DNA of 64,000 nt. Source: Claveliimonas bilis. GTDB lineage: Bacteria; Bacillota; Clostridia; Lachnospirales; Lachnospiraceae. This document shows positions 36,291 through 42,436 of this stretch, piece after piece. The translations under genes were made by a program, and so were the position numbers. The notes under the pieces were generated by a model. It searched no databases. It was not told where the DNA came from and worked only from the letters and a program-made list of their open reading frames with translations. Numbering within the stretch: the stretch's first letter is position 1; every line of letters starts with the position of its first letter. The stretch is taken from contig NZ_AP024845.1 of the NCBI RefSeq assembly GCF_020892095.1, positions 434,001 through 498,000 of the forward strand, written 5' to 3'.

Positions 36291-36875
36291 TTACGCTCCT
36301 GTTTTCTGTGTATCTTTGAATACATAAGCCGCAACTTCCTGCTGTTCCACCGAAACAGTGACATCCCCATCTGCTCCAGAACCATTGATTCCAAATGTCA
36401 GATTGCATTCCACAAAATCTTCTGCAGAAGATGTCTTCTCAAACTCTGTCAAATATCCCTGGAAGTATTTTCCCTTAAATTTGTTCTCTCCTTCTTCTGC
36501 CGGCTCATCTAGGTTCGCTTCCCACACTTCCATGAGTTCATCTTTGTCCATTGCTTTTTCCAGCTCATCCAGAAGTGTATCTCCTTTGGCAAGAATAGAA
36601 GTAGCCGTGATCTCCACTTCAGCGGTCCCTGGTGTACGAATGGAACCGTCCTTTGTGGCTGTAGAATCGGCATCCTTACTCATAGTCCGGCTATTCTCTG
36701 TAGTAAATGCCAGTGTTGTCCCATTTGCCGTTGCCTCTTTTGAAGCCACACGGTATAAGTACACAATCTTTTTGCCCTGTACCGCTTCTGCAAATACCTG
36801 CAGCGGATATTCTTTAAACTCTGGTGCGTCGTAATGCCTTGCCAGTTTTTCCTTCATTTCTCTTGTTAAAATCAT
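36291..36875 (-). CDS. Major tail tube protein (TP901-1 family)
   Basis: 194 residues. Segments GKKIVYLYRVASKEATANG, GTAEVEITATSILAKGDT and FKGKYFQGYLTEFEKTSSAE fit the TP901-1-type major tail protein. Hundreds of copies form the tail tube. AGGAGG precedes ATG at 36875. Lies between head-tail joining genes and the tail assembly chaperones. Near the end VSVEQQEVAAYVFKD is the last strand. Confidence 0.85.
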   Translation of the reverse strand: MILTREMKEKLARHYDAPEFKEYPLQVFAEAVQGKKIVYLYRVASKEATANGTTLAFTTENSRTMSKDADSTATKDGSIRTPGTAEVEITATSILAKGDTLLDELEKAMDKDELMEVWEANLDEPAEEGENKFKGKYFQGYLTEFEKTSSAEDFVECNLTFGINGSGADGDVTVSVEQQEVAAYVFKDTQKTGA

Positions 36876-36886
36876 CCGTTTACCTC

Positions 36887-37279
36887 CTATGAAAATTTAA
36901 ACTCCACTTCCAGCAGTCCATGCAAAAGTGGAGTCTTTGTTGTGTTGTCCGGCAAAATTCTCTGGTTCATATTCTGTACCATCCATGCAAAGTTTGCCGT
37001 ATGTTCTAATCTGTAACAAATTTCTTTTATATCCAGCAAAATCCCTGACACTGTACCTCGCTGCCTGGGATTGTTATGCCAGACATGGATTGTCTGGTAC
37101 ACATTGCCGAAAATCGCTGTCTTGTTCGGATCATCGGTCTGCTGGCTGTCTGCCAGATAAATAAAAGGATACGGCGTGCCCTCCGGAGGGAGGAAGGTAT
37201 CATACACGTCATATCCCTTTTCTTTTAACCTTAATAACAGCTCTGTAAAGAGTTCTTGCTGTGGATCCATTCCGCTCAC
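36887..37279 (-). CDS. Tail terminator-like head-tail protein
   Basis: 130 residues. No motif strong enough for a firm name, but order (after the HK97 gp10-like gene, before the tail tube gene) and the pattern YPFIYLADSQQTDDPNKT...TIHVWHNNPRQRGTV fit tail terminator/completion proteins, which cap the tail before joining the head. Ends GLLEVEFKFS. Confidence 0.65.
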   Translation of the reverse strand: MSGMDPQQELFTELLLRLKEKGYDVYDTFLPPEGTPYPFIYLADSQQTDDPNKTAIFGNVYQTIHVWHNNPRQRGTVSGILLDIKEICYRLEHTANFAWMVQNMNQRILPDNTTKTPLLHGLLEVEFKFS

Positions 37280-37280
37280 C

Positions 37281-37637
37281 TCACTCTACCAGCCTTTTCA
37301 TGTCTTTCTTAAAAATCTCTTTTTGCGTATCAAAAGCAGGCTTAACAAATGGTTCTGCTTCCATAAAACGGGTACCAAATTCAGGATATGGGGCATATTC
37401 CGTTGTAGGTCCTACCTCTGCAGTCAAACCACCCTCTGTAATTACAGTATTAATACTTCCTGCCGTGTCACCTTGGCTATAACCCTTAGTAAACGCTGTT
37501 TTAGTATTCTCTTTCATACGGTCATTCAACTGATCTCCATTTTTCTGCACAGTAGTGCGGACTTTGGTCATGTTGACATTATTCCGCAATTTCTTCTGTA
37601 GCTTTTCCATGCCGACAATCTTGATATCACCCATCAC
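37281..37637 (-). CDS. HK97 gp10-like head-tail joining protein
   Basis: 118 residues. VGPTTEYAPYPEFGTRFMEA followed by PFVKPAFDTQKEIF is the diagnostic motif of HK97-gp10 (PF04883-type) proteins, which act at the head-tail junction. Overlaps the previous gene by four bases. Confidence 0.85.
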   Translation of the reverse strand: MMGDIKIVGMEKLQKKLRNNVNMTKVRTTVQKNGDQLNDRMKENTKTAFTKGYSQGDTAGSINTVITEGGLTAEVGPTTEYAPYPEFGTRFMEAEPFVKPAFDTQKEIFKKDMKRLVE

Positions 37638-37942
37638 TGCACCTCCGATACCACAAACACTTGCTTTGTCCGAAGTTCCCGGGAATAATCCACATTGTAG
37701 AGGGTATTCCTCACTCTGATCCGGTCAAAAGGCTCCTCATAATGATTCTGGAGCTGAATGGTAAGGCTCCCCTGCTTTGGACCGTCGTAGACCAATTTCA
37801 GCATATCCGTACCGGTATCCATGATAGATGCGTACCGCATAGCTTCCTCAACGGTATCATCCGCATAGTTACCGGTTTTAGGATCGTATTCTCCGGGAGT
37901 GATCTTTTGGAAATATACTGGTGTATCGTATCTCATACCCAA
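37634..37942 (-). CDS. Head closure / head-tail adaptor protein
   Basis: 102 residues, beta-rich. Starts MGMRYDTPVYFQKITPGEYD, continues with LTIQLQNHYEEPFDRIRVRN, and fits head-closure (SPP1 gp16-like) proteins by size and position between the connector and the HK97 gp10-like gene. Assignment is by order and overall pattern. Confidence 0.65.
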   Translation of the reverse strand: MGMRYDTPVYFQKITPGEYDPKTGNYADDTVEEAMRYASIMDTGTDMLKLVYDGPKQGSLTIQLQNHYEEPFDRIRVRNTLYNVDYSRELRTKQVFVVSEVQ

Positions 37943-38265
37943 CGGATCCCTCCTTTTGATATATCAATGTTCTTCTGCTCTTTGTAGGCCTGGATATCAT
38001 CCATGTAGGCATCAAAATCAGAATTAAGAAAGCTGGTACTTTCGCCCTCTACTGTGTGAGATTGCGCCCCCTCTGATCCAATCCGGTTATAGCGAACAAT
38101 CGAGACTTCCGTGATGATATAATCCAAGTCATCCTCCGGATCAATGCCTCCCAGAAGGACTTTCAGCCTTGCCCTGGTGGTAGAAAGAATCCAGTCCAGC
38201 TTTTTATCAAGCTCCTCATCCTCATGGAGCGGAAGTCCCAACATCCGTTTCAGATCTTCAAGCAT
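37933..38265 (-). CDS. Head-tail connector protein (gp6/gp15-like)
   Basis: 110 residues. Helical start MLEDLKRMLGLPLHEDEELD with LDWILSTTRARLKVLLGG, then DYIITEVSIVRYNRIGSEG, is the common Phage connector (Gp6-like) pattern. Forms the ring below the portal. Ends overlapping the next gene by ten bases. Confidence 0.8.
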   Translation of the reverse strand: MLEDLKRMLGLPLHEDEELDKKLDWILSTTRARLKVLLGGIDPEDDLDYIITEVSIVRYNRIGSEGAQSHTVEGESTSFLNSDFDAYMDDIQAYKEQKNIDISKGGIRWV

Positions 38266-38280
38266 AGCGCCACCGCCTTC

Positions 38281-38514
38281 CTATTTCTTCGTTGAAGTCT
38301 TGGCTGCTGTCCGTTTTGCTGGAGCTTTTTGAGATGCCGGCTTTTTCTCCTCTACAAGCTTGATGAGAGGAGTCCCCTGTTTATTGTCACTTCCAGCCAG
38401 CTCTTTCAGACGTTCTTCTGCAACCTCGATCCCCGCACGGGGAAAGGTATCACCCACGTTATATGGGTGATCCTTATCATGCAGATCTGTAAAATACTTG
38501 ATTACCTTATACAT
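38281..38514 (-). CDS. Small basic phage protein after capsid gene
   Basis: 77 residues from ATG at 38514 (AGGAGG upstream; a longer frame exists but is unsupported). MYKVIKYFTDLHDKDHPYNV is recurrent in head modules of clostridial prophages; the C-terminus is Lys/Ala-rich (SQKAPAKRTAAKTSTKK), histone-like. Role unknown, possibly capsid-associated or DNA-binding. Confidence 0.7.
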   Translation of the reverse strand: MYKVIKYFTDLHDKDHPYNVGDTFPRAGIEVAEERLKELAGSDNKQGTPLIKLVEEKKPASQKAPAKRTAAKTSTKK

Positions 38515-38527
38515 ACTTTGCTCCCTC

Positions 38528-38749
38528 CTATTCCTGGAATGTCGCCTTCTTGAAATTAAAGGTAACAACAGAGCTTCCATCCACTAACACTTCAAAGGTA
38601 TCGTCCTTGGTTACGCGGAATACGTTATCCGCTTCCCAATTAATATCTTTTTTCGTTTCCAAATTGTTCTTTTTAAACGTCATCTTTGTTCCTGTTTTCG
38701 TAAGCTTGAATGGGAAGAAATATCCTCCTGCTCCTCCGGATTTGAGTCA
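38528..38749 (-). pseudogene. Detached C-terminal part of capsid-appended domain
   Basis: In the -1 frame relative to the capsid gene, about 70 codons read as GGAGGYFFPFKLTKTGTKMT, then FKKNN, NVFRVTKDDTFEVLVDG and SSVVTFNFKKATFQE before TAG at 38528. A TGA lies directly upstream in that frame, so it cannot start independently except at an internal ATG with no ribosome site. It completes a beta-rich domain begun by the capsid frame. Either a one-base deletion or a programmed frameshift separates them. Confidence 0.6.
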
Positions 38750-39834
38750 TTAAACTGGGTGTATCCGGTTACGTGCTTCAGAGTACCTACCACGCTGCCG
38801 TCTTTATACACTTTCACGTCATTCCCAATAAGTGAACTTACTTTCTTACCATAGAGAGTTGCTCCCTGCGCCGGAATACTTAAAATGTCGTCTCCGATCA
38901 CTTCTCCTTCTTTTTCAATTTTTGCAAACGCTTCGTCTTTTACGATCATAAAGGCCACATCCATTGTGACACGAAGGGCTGCTAATTCCTGCTCAAACAG
39001 GTTCACCGGAGAATCATCTTCATTCACGATTGTAGAAAGCTGTGCAGATTCATCAATCTTGTAAGACATTCCAAAGGGGATTCCATAGTACATATAATCA
39101 AAATCACCGGCATAAAGATTACCCTTTTCCAGGCTCTTCAGATCTGCCACCGGCTGCCCGTCGATGGTATTCGCTCCTCTGTCATACAGGGATTCTACAA
39201 TGACACCATTCTCAATCCGGTGAACATTCCTAAGAGTACTGCGGTTTTTCTTTGTGGAAATAAATGCATTTACATCGTAATCCTCATCATTCAGCAGATC
39301 TTCCAAAGCAAGGATATTGTCATAAGTGATTCCTCCGGAAATTACATTTCCTGCTTCTGCAACTGACTCATCTACAGACTGTGGAAATGGATTGTCCAGA
39401 TTCAGGATCGCCGCCTCATCAAACTTTTTATAAAACTCCTCCGCAATCTTCGGTTTCATCTTTTCAAAGAAATCAGACATTTTGTAGTGCAAAAACTCTC
39501 TGGAGCACGGAACAATGACCCCAAGCTTTTTAGCCACCATTTTCACTTTCATCCACTGTGGTTTGGATGTCCGAATCTTCTCACCTTCACCTACCCAGTA
39601 TGCTCCCGGACCTTTGGCAAAGTATTCAAACTCCTTTTCTTTCCCGTCCATTTCCTCATACTTAGCCAGTTTCATGATCTGGCTTCCATTCATAATCTCT
39701 TTCAAAATCAGCTCTGTATACTTCTGTGGAATAGTTCCATCCTTCTGTTCGTACATTGTCACGTTATCCGGATCAAATGTCTGCCCGAACAACTGCAAAT
39801 TCATTTTTTTCATAAGATTTCCGTTTCTATTCAT
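38680..39834 (-). CDS. Major capsid protein (HK97 fold), C-terminal domain frameshifted
   Basis: 384 residues as read. The HK97-type core runs from about residue 45 to 325 (GPGAYWVGEGEKIRTSKPQW, NAFISTKKNRSTLRNVHRIE, NLYAGDFDYMYYGIPFGMSY). After it an appended domain starts (GATLYGKKVSSLIGNDVKVY) and breaks at FNDSNPEEQ, where the sensible reading continues in the -1 frame. The last 15 residues of this frame are low-quality. The N-terminus MKKMNLQLFG resembles the cleavage site of ribosomal protein L27 and of phage capsids cut by the protease Prp; a Prp homologue is encoded nearby. Forms the capsid shell. Confidence 0.85.
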   Translation of the reverse strand: MNRNGNLMKKMNLQLFGQTFDPDNVTMYEQKDGTIPQKYTELILKEIMNGSQIMKLAKYEEMDGKEKEFEYFAKGPGAYWVGEGEKIRTSKPQWMKVKMVAKKLGVIVPCSREFLHYKMSDFFEKMKPKIAEEFYKKFDEAAILNLDNPFPQSVDESVAEAGNVISGGITYDNILALEDLLNDEDYDVNAFISTKKNRSTLRNVHRIENGVIVESLYDRGANTIDGQPVADLKSLEKGNLYAGDFDYMYYGIPFGMSYKIDESAQLSTIVNEDDSPVNLFEQELAALRVTMDVAFMIVKDEAFAKIEKEGEVIGDDILSIPAQGATLYGKKVSSLIGNDVKVYKDGSVVGTLKHVTGYTQFNDSNPEEQEDISSHSSLRKQEQR

Positions 39835-39852
39835 ATCTCTTTCATACCTCCG

Positions 39853-40476
39853 TTATTTAATAATCCTTACATCCCTCGCCATCTTTCCGATATCCAGGGA
39901 AGATTTCCCTCCAGAAAAGCTATTGCCCTCTCTCGGAGTGGTCTGTCTTGCCTTCCCTTTTACCGCCTCGTTCACGGCTGCATTAAACAGCTCCGCAAAA
40001 GAATCAACTGCCTTCTTAGTCTTCTCGGCATCCTTGGACACCATGAACTCAAGAAGATTATCAGAAATATTGATACCCTTCTCCGAAAGCTGTTTCCTTG
40101 CTTCGTCCCGCATACCAGCGAGGGTTTTTTCGTCTTCCAGCTCCTGGATCCGCTTTTCAAGCTGCTGCTGTTTGTACTCGGCTTTTTCCTGGGCATTCAT
40201 CTTAGCAAATTTCTTTGCTTCGTCATCGTCTTTTCTCTTCTGTTTTTCCCATTCAGCCTTTTTCCTCTTAATGAGCTCATCTACTTCCTTGATGGAATAT
40301 TTCTTCTCATCATCATCCGGATTGTCATCGTCATCATCCCCGCCATCGTCTGCATCATCATCGTTCGGATTGTCGCCACCGACTCCCGGATCTGTGCCGC
40401 CACCCGTTCCAGGGGTAGCTCCAGAGCCTGGATCATCAGCAAACAGCTGAAGCATCATAAATTCTTTGAATTTCAC
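39853..40476 (-). CDS. Capsid scaffolding protein (DUF4355)
   Basis: 207 residues from GTG at 40476 with AGGAGG upstream. An acidic Asp/Gly region (about 15-55) is followed by a long coiled coil (IKEVDELIKRKKAEWEKQKR to about residue 130) and a C-terminal GGKSSLDIGK segment, the DUF4355 scaffold pattern. Directs capsid assembly and leaves the shell. Its N-terminus MMLQLFA matches the Prp/L27-type cleavage motif, as does the capsid protein. Confidence 0.85.
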   Translation of the reverse strand: MKFKEFMMLQLFADDPGSGATPGTGGGTDPGVGGDNPNDDDADDGGDDDDDNPDDDEKKYSIKEVDELIKRKKAEWEKQKRKDDDEAKKFAKMNAQEKAEYKQQQLEKRIQELEDEKTLAGMRDEARKQLSEKGINISDNLLEFMVSKDAEKTKKAVDSFAELFNAAVNEAVKGKARQTTPREGNSFSGGKSSLDIGKMARDVRIIK

Positions 40477-40586
40477 TATCTATTACCTCCTGTTTTGGTT
40501 CCGTAATTTAAGGGCCTCACGCCTGCCCGCCGTAGCTTTTTGATGGTTCCACGCCTGCCATATCCGTAAGGTTTTTTGACGCTCAC
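40476..40586 (-). CDS. Possible 36-residue basic micro-protein
   Basis: GTG at 40586 to TAG overlapping the scaffold GTG by one base (TAGTG). Encodes SVKKPYGYGRRGTIKKLRRA, then a short tail. No strong ribosome site, but it sits seven bases after the Prp-like stop and its stop is coupled to the scaffold start. The DNA contains CAGGCGTG three times at roughly 33-bp steps. Could be a translational-coupling leader rather than a functional protein. Confidence 0.35.
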   Translation of the reverse strand: MSVKKPYGYGRRGTIKKLRRAGVRPLNYGTKTGGNR

Positions 40587-40592
40587 GCCTGG

Positions 40593-40880
40593 TCAATCAA
40601 TCCGGACACAATCCGGAAATTCATCAGCAATCATACAGATACCAATGAAAAAGGAATCCACCAGAAGCTTTCCTTCTTCCGACAGATTCCCGTAATGTAT
40701 ATCAGCCCTTCCAGGCGATATTTCATATTGAATTTTATCTTCGGTCAGATCACCGATAGACTTAATCAATGTCTGTGTCAGCGCCGTCACTCCGGCACAG
40801 ACGATATCTTTCCCGGCCTCTGCATATCCCGCATGACCGGAGACTGTAATCCCGTCCTTCCGGACGTTTACTTCAATCAA
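40593..40880 (-). CDS. Prp-family cysteine protease (phage-encoded)
   Basis: 95 residues, the usual Prp length. The catalytic pair is visible in SGHAGYAEAGKDIVCAGVTA: His near residue 15 and Cys near residue 28. Prp removes the N-terminal extension of ribosomal protein L27 in Firmicutes, and host Prp also cleaves structural proteins of staphylococcal phages. Here the gene sits beside the scaffold and capsid genes, whose products start with matching sites, so it probably matures the head. Confidence 0.85.
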   Translation of the reverse strand: MIEVNVRKDGITVSGHAGYAEAGKDIVCAGVTALTQTLIKSIGDLTEDKIQYEISPGRADIHYGNLSEEGKLLVDSFFIGICMIADEFPDCVRID

Positions 40881-40934
40881 ATAACATCACTCCTTTACTG
40901 TCCCGGTCGTTCCCTGCCGGTGGGAGATATTGGA

Positions 40935-41141
40935 TCACCGCCTTTCTACTGATAACCGCTTGCCGTCAAATAAAATCTTGTCGCCAATTTTCGCAATCCG
41001 GCCATTGATCCTCACCCCTTTCAATCTTGCAGAGCCGTCTACAAAACGATACACAAACTTTACGCTTCCATAGTTAATGCGAGCAGCCAGCCATTTAGGG
41101 GCCAGCATATCCGCATCTTTGGTTATGGTATAATACTTCAC
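40935..41141 (-). CDS. Small phage protein
   Basis: 68 residues, basic, beta-like (YYTITKDADMLAPKWLAARI, then VKFVYRFVDGSARLKGVRIN). No family recognised. Overlaps the upstream gene by four bases (ATGA), so it is a real member of the operon. Confidence 0.6.
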   Translation of the reverse strand: MKYYTITKDADMLAPKWLAARINYGSVKFVYRFVDGSARLKGVRINGRIAKIGDKILFDGKRLSVERR

Positions 41142-41410
41142 TCCAAATCAGCCTCATCAATGTATATAGATATATCCTCGACAACATTCTTTTGACCGAC
41201 CGTCATATAATCGCCATACAAATTAATAAAATTGTGCAACTGAAATTTCGAAAAACCTTCGTCATCTATTTGAGGCATTCGAGGATGTATTGGCTCCCCT
41301 CCAGCCTTTAATATTTTTTTATTTAACTCATCGTACTGATGGTAAAATATATCCGCTCCAAAAGGAGTCAATTTAACCTTAATCATACTGTTCATATTCA
41401 GTTTTTTCAT
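41138..41410 (-). CDS. Small phage protein
   Basis: 90 residues. The pattern IKVKLTPFGADIFYHQYDEL is often seen in clostridial prophage head modules without a known role. Start overlaps the upstream stop by four bases. Contains an aromatic-rich central part (KFQLHNFINLYGDYMT). Function unassigned. Confidence 0.65.
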   Translation of the reverse strand: MKKLNMNSMIKVKLTPFGADIFYHQYDELNKKILKAGGEPIHPRMPQIDDEGFSKFQLHNFINLYGDYMTVGQKNVVEDISIYIDEADLE

Positions 41411-41730
41411 AAGCAGCCCACCTCTTCAAACGCTCTTTGAAGCTTCGGAAACTGAATTGACATCCAGTCAACCATTTCTTCACAAACCCATTCACAGCAT
41501 GTATCCAAACCAGATTCATATAAAAAGGCATGGATGATCTCGTGTCGTTTTACCTGCTTCTGATAATAGGATAAATTTTCTTTCATTCCAGGTTCTTTTT
41601 CCTTCATCTCATCGACGACCGCCTTTTTCACGCTTGTATCGCAATACCCATCATTATTCGCAAGGGATGGATCATCTCTTTTGGGCACTTCCAACAAGCT
41701 ATATTCCGTCCCAAGTACATTGATCTTCAT
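41407..41730 (-). CDS. Small HExxH protein of phage head region
   Basis: 107 residues. RHEIIHAFLYESGLD carries an HExxH zinc-metallopeptidase motif at about residues 63-67, followed by an acidic C-terminus with CCEWVCEEMVDWM. Proteins of this type are common in Firmicutes prophages; whether they cleave anything is not known. Good AGGTTTAT-type start region; overlaps the next gene by four bases. Confidence 0.65.
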   Translation of the reverse strand: MKINVLGTEYSLLEVPKRDDPSLANNDGYCDTSVKKAVVDEMKEKEPGMKENLSYYQKQVKRHEIIHAFLYESGLDTCCEWVCEEMVDWMSIQFPKLQRAFEEVGCL

Positions 41731-41751
41731 ATAAACCTCCTAAAAACTGGC

Positions 41752-41787
41752 ATAAAAATACCACCGGCCATTTCTGACTAGTGGTAT
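41752..41787 (-). terminator. Hairpin terminator, copy 1
   Basis: ATACCAC and GTGGTAT pair across 16 bases; the minus strand continues into TTTTTAT. Nearly identical to the hairpin at 42219-42252 over about 30 bp. Confidence 0.7.
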
Positions 41788-41972
41788 TAATCCATAAACT
41801 CTATTATTTGTCCCAACATATCGCCCGCACCGCTATCTTCAAATTCCTGTCTTTCCTCATCTGTTGATCTTTTCCAAGCTTCGTCTACTTCTTTATTTAA
41901 TTCTAACCATTCCTTATCCGTCATATCTTTACCAAAGATAATCCTTTCCAATTCTTTAAGATCTCTTGGCAT
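41787..41972 (-). CDS. Small acidic phage protein
   Basis: 61 residues, highly charged and helical (LKELERIIFGKDMTDKEWLE). No recognised family. The stop touches the hairpin terminator. The start overlaps the preceding micro-gene, which suggests coupled translation. May be an early immunity-type or regulatory protein, but nothing specific supports this. Confidence 0.55.
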   Translation of the reverse strand: MPRDLKELERIIFGKDMTDKEWLELNKEVDEAWKRSTDEERQEFEDSGAGDMLGQIIEFMD

Positions 41973-42111
41973 TTTTAATCTCTCCTATCAAATCCAAAAT
42001 GCAGGAAGAATCTGAACTTGAGTCCAAGAAAAATCTACATCGCTTCATCATCTCAACTGTCATTTCCGCACTCGCGTTATGCGCTTCCATAGTTGCTGCA
42101 GTCGCAGCCAT
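41956..42111 (-). CDS. 51-residue phage micro-protein
   Basis: ATG at 42111 is preceded by AGAGGAATT. Encodes MAATAATMEAHNASAEMTVE, then a Cys- and Ser-rich end. Overlaps both the membrane micro-protein upstream (52 bp, different frame) and the acidic protein downstream (17 bp). Too short to assign. Confidence 0.5.
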   Translation of the reverse strand: MAATAATMEAHNASAEMTVEMMKRCRFFLDSSSDSSCILDLIGEIKNAKRS

Positions 42112-42200
42112 AATTCCTCTGATTTAGCATTCAGATAGAGCTGATTCAGAGACACCAATGCTACTGCAAGGGATAAAAAGAATACCGCAATATTGAGCAT
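42060..42200 (-). CDS. 46-residue membrane micro-protein
   Basis: ATG at 42200, AAAGGA upstream. One transmembrane segment at residues 3-18 (NIAVFFLSLAVALVSL) and a basic end (KRITRVRK). First gene of a tight, overlapping three-gene block enclosed by two near-identical hairpins. Role unknown. Confidence 0.55.
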   Translation of the reverse strand: MLNIAVFFLSLAVALVSLNQLYLNAKSEELWLRLQQLWKRITRVRK

Positions 42201-42218
42201 TTGACATCATCCTTTCTA

Positions 42219-42252
42219 CAAAAATACCACCGGCCATTTCTGACTGGTGGTA
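42219..42252 (-). terminator. Hairpin terminator, copy 2
   Basis: TACCACC and GGTGGTA pair; minus strand continues into TTTTTGTAG. Duplicate of the hairpin at 41752-41787, with one base differing in the shared 30 bp. Confidence 0.75.
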
Positions 42253-42253
42253 C

Positions 42254-42436
42254 CTATTCTGCAATCTCTGCTAAATGTTTCTTAGTCTTTATTGCCTTTT
42301 CTAAATCATGTATATAATCTTTATATCCTGACTGATCGTACTCTACGGATGTTTCCCCATCAGGATTATATCCAAATAGGCTTTTATATTCAGCGCGAAG
42401 CTCTCTTAATCGATCAGTATCTTTACCATACCACAT
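42254..42436 (-). CDS. Small phage protein following the minor head gene
   Basis: 60 residues, helical and charged (RLRELRAEYKSLFGYNPDGE). Abuts the minor head gene stop (one-base overlap), so it may be an immunity or partner protein for that protein's metallopeptidase-like C-terminal domain; this is only inference from position. The terminator hairpin follows directly. Confidence 0.6.
   Translation of the reverse strand: MWYGKDTDRLRELRAEYKSLFGYNPDGETSVEYDQSGYKDYIHDLEKAIKTKKHLAEIAE

Noticed and set aside
38550-38753. 67-codon plus-strand frame
   Set aside because: Antisense to the detached capsid domain, which has clear protein-like sequence on the minus strand.
39487-40506. Two long plus-strand frames (about 310-340 codons) opposite capsid and scaffold genes
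   Set aside because: Serine- and leucine-rich translations of the antisense strand; the minus strand has clear head proteins with ribosome sites.
40510-40592. CAGGCGTG triple repeat as an iteron or recombination site
   Set aside because: Copies are only eight bases, unevenly spaced (about 31-37 bp) and lie within a possible micro-gene; not enough to call an origin.
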